Shown in pieces: positions 34,880-64,000 of a stretch of DNA of 64,000 nucleotides (within the stretch, counting starts at the first letter, position 1; each line of letters starts with the position of its first letter). Under the pieces are notes generated by a model, which saw only the letters and a list, made by a program, of their open reading frames with translations, was not told the origin of the DNA and made no database searches. The stretch is from Amphiura filiformis (Eukaryota > Echinodermata > Ophiuroidea > Amphilepidida > Amphiuridae). The stretch is from positions 78,060,713 to 78,124,712 of the forward strand of contig NC_092628.1 in the NCBI RefSeq assembly GCF_039555335.1, in the 5' to 3' direction. The position numbers were made by a program, and so were the translations under genes.

Positions 34880-35886
34880 TATTATAATGCTCTGTGCAAC
34901 TAAGGACTGATTAATTACAAGTGCCTCTTTATATCTTTAATCATAAATAACTACTTCACATTTTGACTCGTTCTTTAATATACCTAAATGTCTATAGTAA
35001 CCATTGCTTGGTAACGGAATAATGGCCGATTAATAATAATAATGAAAAACGCTGCTACTTTCTTCAATTTAAGTCTGATTGAGTGATAATCAATTTACAT
35101 TATGCTATAATATATATATAGTATGTACAACAATAAAAATTCACGAGTATTTACAACTTAATCGAAACAACATCTTATTGAAATTCCTTACATTATATAG
35201 TTTGATTCCGGGGGCACTCATCTTAAATTAGGGGTGTGCGGCGCGCAGCGCTTATCTTTGGGAACTAAGAACTGATTTTCGGGCAAAATAAGGGCTTAAT
35301 TAGGTCCAAATTATAGACGAATCCAACGAGCCAAGTCATGGTCAGGATTTGGTCGGCCATCTTTGGGTAGCCGCTAGCACCAACCTGGTGTTTTGAGCGC
35401 CCCATTGTGCAAATAAAAGCCGCCTAACACCTAGAGAAGATGCAAGGACGAGGAGGGTTAATAGAATAATAGCTAATAATATGTATAATGGAGATAATTC
35501 CGCAGGTAATCCCGTCGCATCTATTCATACATAGTCCTTTTGTTCGCAAGTATACATCAATGCATAGATACCGCGTGTAGTTAATCCGATTATTATGTCA
35601 TTTCAAAAGCGAATAGACCATGCTGTGTGTTTTGTCGAAGGGAACTGTATTGTGTTATTCTACCTGTGTTTTCGCGGAAGGTGTAAAACGGGTGATGGAA
35701 TGCAGTTTAATATTTCCGCCAAGGCCGAATCATTTCACATTTTGAGTGCATTGTAGCCGACGGCTACCCAACTAAAGGCTGCTAGTCAGGTGTAGGAATG
35801 CGTGAATTTGGATTCCTCTATAGGCTGTGGAGCAAATAAATTCCATTTTTTCCCTAGTTGAGCTTAAGGGAACTGGAATTAGCGTT

Positions 35887-36487
35887 TTGAGCGTTTCGAC
35901 AGCATTTTTTGTGGGACATGAGAGCACATCAGACCTATCGAATTGCATTCTGAATACGAAGAATTCACGATATAATACAAATTTTATGACAAATTATTAA
36001 AATTTGATATTTTTCACATTTTGGAGATATAACAGTCCTCGAAGTAAATTTTATAAATTTAATGATATAGTCTTAAAGTGTATGTAGCTGGGAGGAAAAG
36101 CCGACGATCAATTGAAAATTTTGACCTTTCATATTGAAGATATGGATTTTTTCCTAAAAGACCTATTTTTTGTGTGTGTGTTTTGGTGGAAAAAAATCCA
36201 TATCTTCAATACGAAAGGTCAAAATTTCCAATTGATCGTCGGTTTTTCATCCCACCTACATACACTTTAAGTATAAATCATCAGATTTACACAGTTTACT
36301 CGAGTACTGTTAAATATCAAAAATATCAATTTTTAATGATTTGCCATAAAATGTGTATTACATTTTCGAATTTCAAAAAATCAAAATTATTTGATATCAG
36401 AAGGCCATTCTTCGTATTCAGAATGCAATTCGATATGTCTAATGTGCTCTAATGTCCCACAATAAATACTGTCCAAACGTTCATACC
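35887..36487. mobile_element. Palindromic foldback element, full copy
   Basis: Two arms of nearly 280 bases mirror each other from GTGGGACAT at 35911 to ATGTCCCAC at 36460, and the pairing continues outward to about 35887 and 36487. Loop of about 20 bases near 36170. Non-coding. Confidence 0.8.
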
Positions 36488-37505
36488 CCTTCCTTAAAGA
36501 GCTACAATTGCCAGAATTTGAGGCTCAAAGAACTAAAGCGGATCCAAATGTGGTCTTAAGGAACTGCCGAAGAGCCTGGAAAAGGGAACATTATTTTTGT
36601 TAAATGTGATGAAAATATACACCCACTGAAATTTCTTGACATGTATAACAAAAGAAATGCGGTGACACACATTATCAATTGCAAAAATCATGAATGGAAT
36701 TACAGCAGATTACAAAAATTTACAAAAAAGAATACGTTTTCTTGGTCTGTGAATTACATTATTGTAGATCAAAGGCTTGAATCAAGTTATTGCCATGACT
36801 TTGGTCTGCTTATCCCCCATCACGTTTAGTTCTTAGCGCTGAATACGTGGAAAGGAAGAGTAAGGGTTCTTGATTATTATGGTATGTAGCCTATAACATT
36901 ACAAAATAATTGATACATTTGAAGGCATTCTCTAAACAATTACCTCAAAAATTATTTAAATACACTAAAACACTTAATACGGTATATACACAAATAACAA
37001 CATCATGTTATGTCCCCTTCACACATTTACCTACTCCTAATTTCAGAATACTATAATTATATAGCACTAATTTTCTAGAATTAACTAAAAAAAATATAGA
37101 GGGTATATACTATATAAAGATATCATAATTAGAACCAGCAGCAGATAGATGCATCATGTAGCTCAGATTTAAGACCCCATTCGTTGAAATCGTTCAAGAA
37201 ATAAAGACACGATGACCCCATTAAAACTAGCACCGTGCTAATTTCATTGCTAGAACATAAAAGTGCAACTTTTGATTTCGTTCTTTCCCAAGTTTTATAT
37301 CACCGTTTTTCAACCAATTTCAACCAATGAGGTCTTGAATCAGAGCTAAAGGGTACAACATGTACTGGTTGCCTGTTTTAGAATATACAGGGGTGAACAT
37401 AACTGGTACCTTAGTTCATTGGCGGTCTGTATTATACAGCGATTTCAGAATCTTGCATCCAATACCTTTGTCCATAACCTTGCTGTCCAGGGGACAATAT
37501 ACACA

Positions 37506-37562
37506 TTTATTGGTTTCTCTATGAGTTTTAAAAATATTGTGCTTGAATTCGTCAAATTTATT
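37506..37562 (-). promoter_or_regulatory. Candidate poly(A) signals of the MMP gene
   Basis: Two minus-strand AATAAA hexamers (37506-37511, 37557-37562), 280-335 bases downstream of the stop codon; conserved in the other units. Confidence 0.35.
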
Positions 37563-37841
37563 ACATCAGTATGGGTCTCTGAATTCTCTATTGAATTGTT
37601 TGCAGTAAAGTTGGCATTGAGTACATCACACTTCGTCATCAGGTCATTTACACGAGGCAATGGATGCGTACAAATGACCTTACACACATCATCCATCCTC
37701 AGTTTCATACAGTCATACAGAATAATGTAGATTTACAACAAAATGACGATGGAGTAGTCATGTGATGATCTCTCTTCGATAAGCACATGTAGAAATATCA
37801 ACATTCTGTCAAACCTGTATTATTGTTTTCAAAATGGTAAA

Positions 37842-63212
<25,371 letters not shown>

Positions 63213-63386
63213 TTTGTCATCCGGCTACTCCGTATAAACCACAAAAGAATGAGCACAATTTCGCTATTGCCTCGAATTGCTCTATTATAATACCTTGCCC
63301 TGTCGCAACTTGACTACAGAATCACAGATGTAAAACTCCACTCGTAGTGTCATTCACAAATACTGTTTCTATATAGTAGATTTCTA

Positions 63387-63395
63387 CTTATATAG
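63387..63395 (-). promoter_or_regulatory. Candidate TATA box of the MMP gene
   Basis: CTATATAAG on the minus strand, about 180 bases upstream of the start codon. It falls in an AT-rich, partly palindromic stretch, so the call is weak. Confidence 0.2.
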
Positions 63396-63600
63396 CCACA
63401 CAATAGAAGAATAATTGAAAAGATATTCCATATATTCCAAATCCTGATTCCAATATTTCCGGAAGTTACATTATTTTGGTTAATTGATACAAGTTCTCCC
63501 ACTCATGTCATTCTGTGCGTACCAGACCACTTCGTCGTTCCACATTTCAAAGAAACACAATCCACACAGTTATGTTGATATAGGTTGAACTTGAAAACTG

Positions 63601-63609
63601 TATAAAATA
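63601..63609 (+). promoter_or_regulatory. Candidate plus-strand TATA box
   Basis: TATAAAATA followed by GC-containing sequence and a TCAACA about 30 bases later. It could drive a gene to the right of the window, divergent from the MMP. Pattern only. Confidence 0.2.
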
Positions 63610-64000
63610 GCTGCTATTCATTTGTGTCAACAAGGACAGTTAGCAGTACTTTTGAACGTTGCCTGAAATCAAAGAAGTGTTTATACATGCTTTATAACCT
63701 ATTATAACCAGGTTTCTAAAAGATATCATGCACGAATACCAGCACATATATTTATTACGAGTCGCGACTTACTTTTAGTATTCACTGAAATAAGGACTTT
63801 TAACAGTGGTGTTCCCGTTTACTTTTGGATACCGGTGAAATTTCTACATGTACCATCACAAGACATATTATGAATCAATAATTCTTACACATTGTAAAAA
63901 AGGAAGATTGACAAGATCATCAATCTGTAATGTAGAAACAATACATTCTATATAACATTGCAATAAAATGTTAATTGCATTTCCATTTCAGAAATTCGGA

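Larger units (their letters stand above)
32733..37841. other. Spacer between unit 2 and unit 3
   Basis: Homologous to the other spacers. Contains the dispersed repeat at 32792-33000, an AAT microsatellite, half of the ~1-kb inverted element, two foldbacks (34436-34879, 35887-36487) and a possible inverted-repeat insert at about 35320-35820. No gene seen. Confidence 0.6.
63213..64000. other. 5' flank of the MMP gene
   Basis: Presumed promoter region of the minus-strand MMP gene. A minus-strand CTATATAAG at 63387-63395 could be a TATA box. No other exon found. Confidence 0.45.

Overview
The window is eukaryotic, AT-rich and intron-rich, with GT-AG introns, microsatellites, tRNA-derived SINE-like repeats and many short inverted-repeat DNA transposons. 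The gene families (a secreted matrix metalloproteinase with a hemopexin propeller, and secreted F5/8C discoidin proteins) fit a metazoan. The repeat landscape feels like a marine invertebrate, perhaps an echinoderm or hemichordate, but I cannot prove the species from sequence alone.

Two gene families interlock on opposite strands. On the minus strand, 63212 down to 37842, ten exons join in frame into a 533-residue MMP: signal peptide, propeptide with a cysteine switch, furin-type site, zinc catalytic domain, hinge, and a four-bladed hemopexin domain closed by a Cys pair. On the plus strand, a five-exon gene encodes a secreted protein with an unrecognised four-Cys segment, a Thr-rich linker and one C-terminal F5/8C (discoidin) domain. 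The discoidin gene lies inside the MMP intron between the hinge exon and the first hemopexin-only exon, in antisense; its stop codon is only 21 bp (copies 1 and 2) or 79 bp (copy 3) from the hinge-exon splice donor.

This block (3' half of the MMP plus nested discoidin gene plus 3' spacer) is present three times in tandem. Copy 1 is 2.3-18.4 kb, copy 2 is 23.3-32.7 kb and copy 3 is 37.8-52.3 kb. A partial fourth spacer lies at 0.15-2.3 kb. Only copy 3 is attached to catalytic exons (53.7-63.2 kb). The duplication breakpoint falls in MMP intron 5 near 53.52 kb, so copies 1 and 2 are catalytic-less hinge/hemopexin cassettes. Discoidin copies 1 (362 aa) and 2 (343 aa) are intact. Copy 3, nested in the complete MMP, is a pseudogene: it has a TGA in exon 2 and a 4.56-kb transposon in exon 3. 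The copy 2 hinge exon is split by a 1.3-kb transposon.

Comparing copies gives empty sites that date and delimit several mobile elements. These include a 5.7-kb element with 260-bp arms of short repeated words, two CACTG...CAGTG elements with TA target duplications and word-repeat interiors, two 4.3-4.6-kb TA-target elements with paired inward-facing tRNA-like modules, a nested hAT-like element with an 8-bp duplication, Harbinger-like MITEs with TAA duplications, several palindromic foldbacks, and Penelope-like reverse transcriptase relics. Nearly all remaining sequence is intron or spacer filled with these repeats.
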